Below, piece by piece: positions 62,069 to 64,000 of a DNA stretch of 64,000 nucleotides. Source of the DNA: Numida meleagris (Eukaryota; Chordata; Aves; Galliformes; Numididae). The DNA is taken from assembly GCF_002078875.1 (NCBI RefSeq), contig NC_034412.1:29919333-29983332 (forward strand), in the 5' to 3' direction. Position 1 is the first letter of the stretch. Every line of letters begins with the position of its first letter. The notes under the pieces were generated by a model that saw only the letters and a program-made list of their open reading frames with translations, made no database searches and was not told the DNA's origin. Both the position numbers and the translations under genes were made by a program.

Positions 62069-64000
62069 GTAAGAGGTGAAATAAAAAGAGACACAGACAT
62101 GAAAGATAACTAAGGTGAAGTTTACTTTTGGTTCTCTGTGTTAGGTTTACATTTGCTTAGTGATAATTGTGCGGTGTTTCTCAGCTTCCTTTTAATGCAA
62201 TACATTCTGAAGATTACATTATATTAATTCCGATATTTCAGTGGATATTCCAAGAATCACTGGGTAGATTGCTATTTATTTGAGATAAAAGGAAGATCAA
62301 AAATGGAAAAGGAGGAACAAGTAGAGCTTTTTGTAAACATTTAGGTTTTAAGTAGCCTCTGTAAATGAAAGATTTAACTGGTTATACTAATAATGATCTT
62401 CAAGGTAGCAGTAATTCCTGTGACATTTCTGAACTTCCTCCCAGTGCAATTAAAGGTGACTGTCTCATATAAGTCCTCCTTAGTCATGAGTAGATGTGCT
62501 ATAATTCTTCATATTTGACACCCTAATTTCAAGTCAGACTGTAAGTCAGTAATATGAGTTTTGTCCACAATCAAGTGACTGCATTTTAGTCATGGTAATA
62601 TTAACTACATAATTACATTAATTGTATAAATCTGATTTTTACTTTAGTTAATGTGTCTTTCAAACCTTTCCGTAAGATCTTTGCTTTTACTGGTTTTGTA
62701 ACTCTTTAACATTCATTTAATAATTAATTGAAAACAAATTAATATAACAAATACTTGTAAATTAGAACAATATTATACTAAAATTAGTGCATTGCTTTTG
62801 ATTAACAAAGCAATATTTTTTTCACTGTAATTTAGCTGAACCATGGCAAAGCGCATTATTTATAAGGTTTCTCTTGTTGTATTTTTTATGCTCAAAATTG
62901 TGTTCTTGGGACACAGTAGCAAAATTCCTAAGATTTTTTCCAGATTTTATGAATTCTGGTAAGGTCTTTTTCTTTGCAGACGGGCGTATGATTTCAGAAA
63001 TTCTCAGATATGGTACAAATTTATAGTTATACATGGAGTTATAGCAGTGGAAGCAGCACTAAAAACAAAATAGCTAGAAAGGGAGATACAGTGAGTAAGA
63101 ATTCATTTTTTGAGATCTGGCTAAGTCTTACTGGGTGAAATTGCTGTCTTGAAGTTTTACAACATTTACCTTTGAAAGAGAGAATTGTACAAGCCATTAG
63201 GCTACTCCCTCATCATCTTTAAGGAAAGCAGATTGCCATACAATCATTGTTTTGTACATTAATAATCTTGATGACAATGGTGTCTCACACCTTCTTCTGT
63301 GTATCAAGCCCAGACATTTAAGACATTTTTATCCTTTACTCCAGAGAGACTTACATGTAGACTCACTTTGCTCATTTGACATTGCTTCTCCTTTCTTACC
63401 CTCCCATGCTACTTGTGGCTTTGATTTTTGTAGCCCATACTTTGTAAATAAATAGGGTATTTGTGTCCCTGAGTTCGACTTCTGTTTCACTGTGAGTCAA
63501 TCTATGCAATACTATGCACATTGAATACGATTTCTCTGTGATTTGTAATACAAATACAGCTATGCATATATGTACAGATCCTTAGAGGAATTATAAGTAC
63601 TGAATAAATGTCTAGAATAAATATTGCATATAGCACCAGTAGCTAATAGAAAAAGTTAAGGCAATGGGAAAATAAATGCTTTCCCATCTTTCCTTCAAGT
63701 GAATTCAGGATATTTCCAAACACATACATTATATGAAGACTTCCACTGGAAAGAAACATCACTATGTAAATGTCATGAATAGATTAATATAAATAGTCTG
63801 AAATGTGGAAATAGTGGGTAACAAGTTTAGTCTGGAAATGCCTTCTACACTGACTGCTCTTAATTATGGTTGAAGATTTATTGTCTGTATATAAACCATA
63901 TGTTTTCCTAAGATTTAAGTTTTAACATTCAAGTAAATGAAATTATACACTTCCAGTAGAGTAGTAGTAGTCAGCAATTTTTTTGGTCATATTTACTTCA
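62069..64000 (+). other. PALLD: PALLD following intron, partial
   Basis: Begins with the GTAAGA donor and runs to the window edge. AT-rich. No further exon, repeat copy or RNA recognised. Confidence 0.75.

Noticed and set aside
1..64000. CRISPR arrays, tRNA or rRNA genes, bacterial-type operons or a self-contained novel system
   Set aside because: Nothing of the kind is visible. The window is a vertebrate gene with a giant repeat-bearing intron.

Overview
The window looks like avian nuclear DNA, probably galliform or chicken-like. It is AT-rich, intron-dominated sequence. At least seven fragments of CR1, the dominant bird LINE, carry the typical terminal octamer-like repeats, and one fragment comes from an endogenous retrovirus pol region. 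There is no bacterial gene organisation. Most of the open frames longer than 60 codons are chance frames in intron or pieces of CR1.

The only gene I can identify with confidence is palladin (PALLD) on the + strand, of which the window holds the amino-terminal part. A large first coding exon (2033-3067, start codon most likely at 2133) encodes the palladin-type N-terminus and the first half of immunoglobulin domain 1. An intron of about 58.8 kb follows (3068-61889). The next exon (61890-62068) completes Ig domain 1, and another intron runs off the right edge. The two exons join in phase (AG + A restores the Arg codon, followed by the invariant Ig Trp), which supports the assignment strongly.

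Layout: 1-2032 is 5' flank or upstream intron, with one unrecognised signal-peptide-like open frame ending at a good splice donor (651-831). 2033-3067 is the first PALLD coding exon. 3068-61889 is the giant intron, with CR1 copies near 6.8, 15.3, 17.5, 18.2, 18.6, 25.9, 31.8 and 57.8 kb, an ERV protease/RT-start remnant at 17.64-18.24 kb wedged between CR1 pieces, a possible solo LTR near 28.8-29.1 kb, a GC-rich CpG-bearing patch near 7.85-8.18 kb, a possible alternative first exon ending in a consensus donor at 43646, and several simple repeats. 61890-62068 is the second PALLD coding exon, and 62069-64000 is intron.

Every transposable element whose orientation I can read lies antisense to PALLD. 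I found no RNA gene, CRISPR array, operon or self-contained novel system. The most useful leads are regulatory: possible nested first exons or promoters in the long intron, an unusual T32 tract in front of the exon 2 acceptor, and a perfect 24-bp palindrome in the intron.
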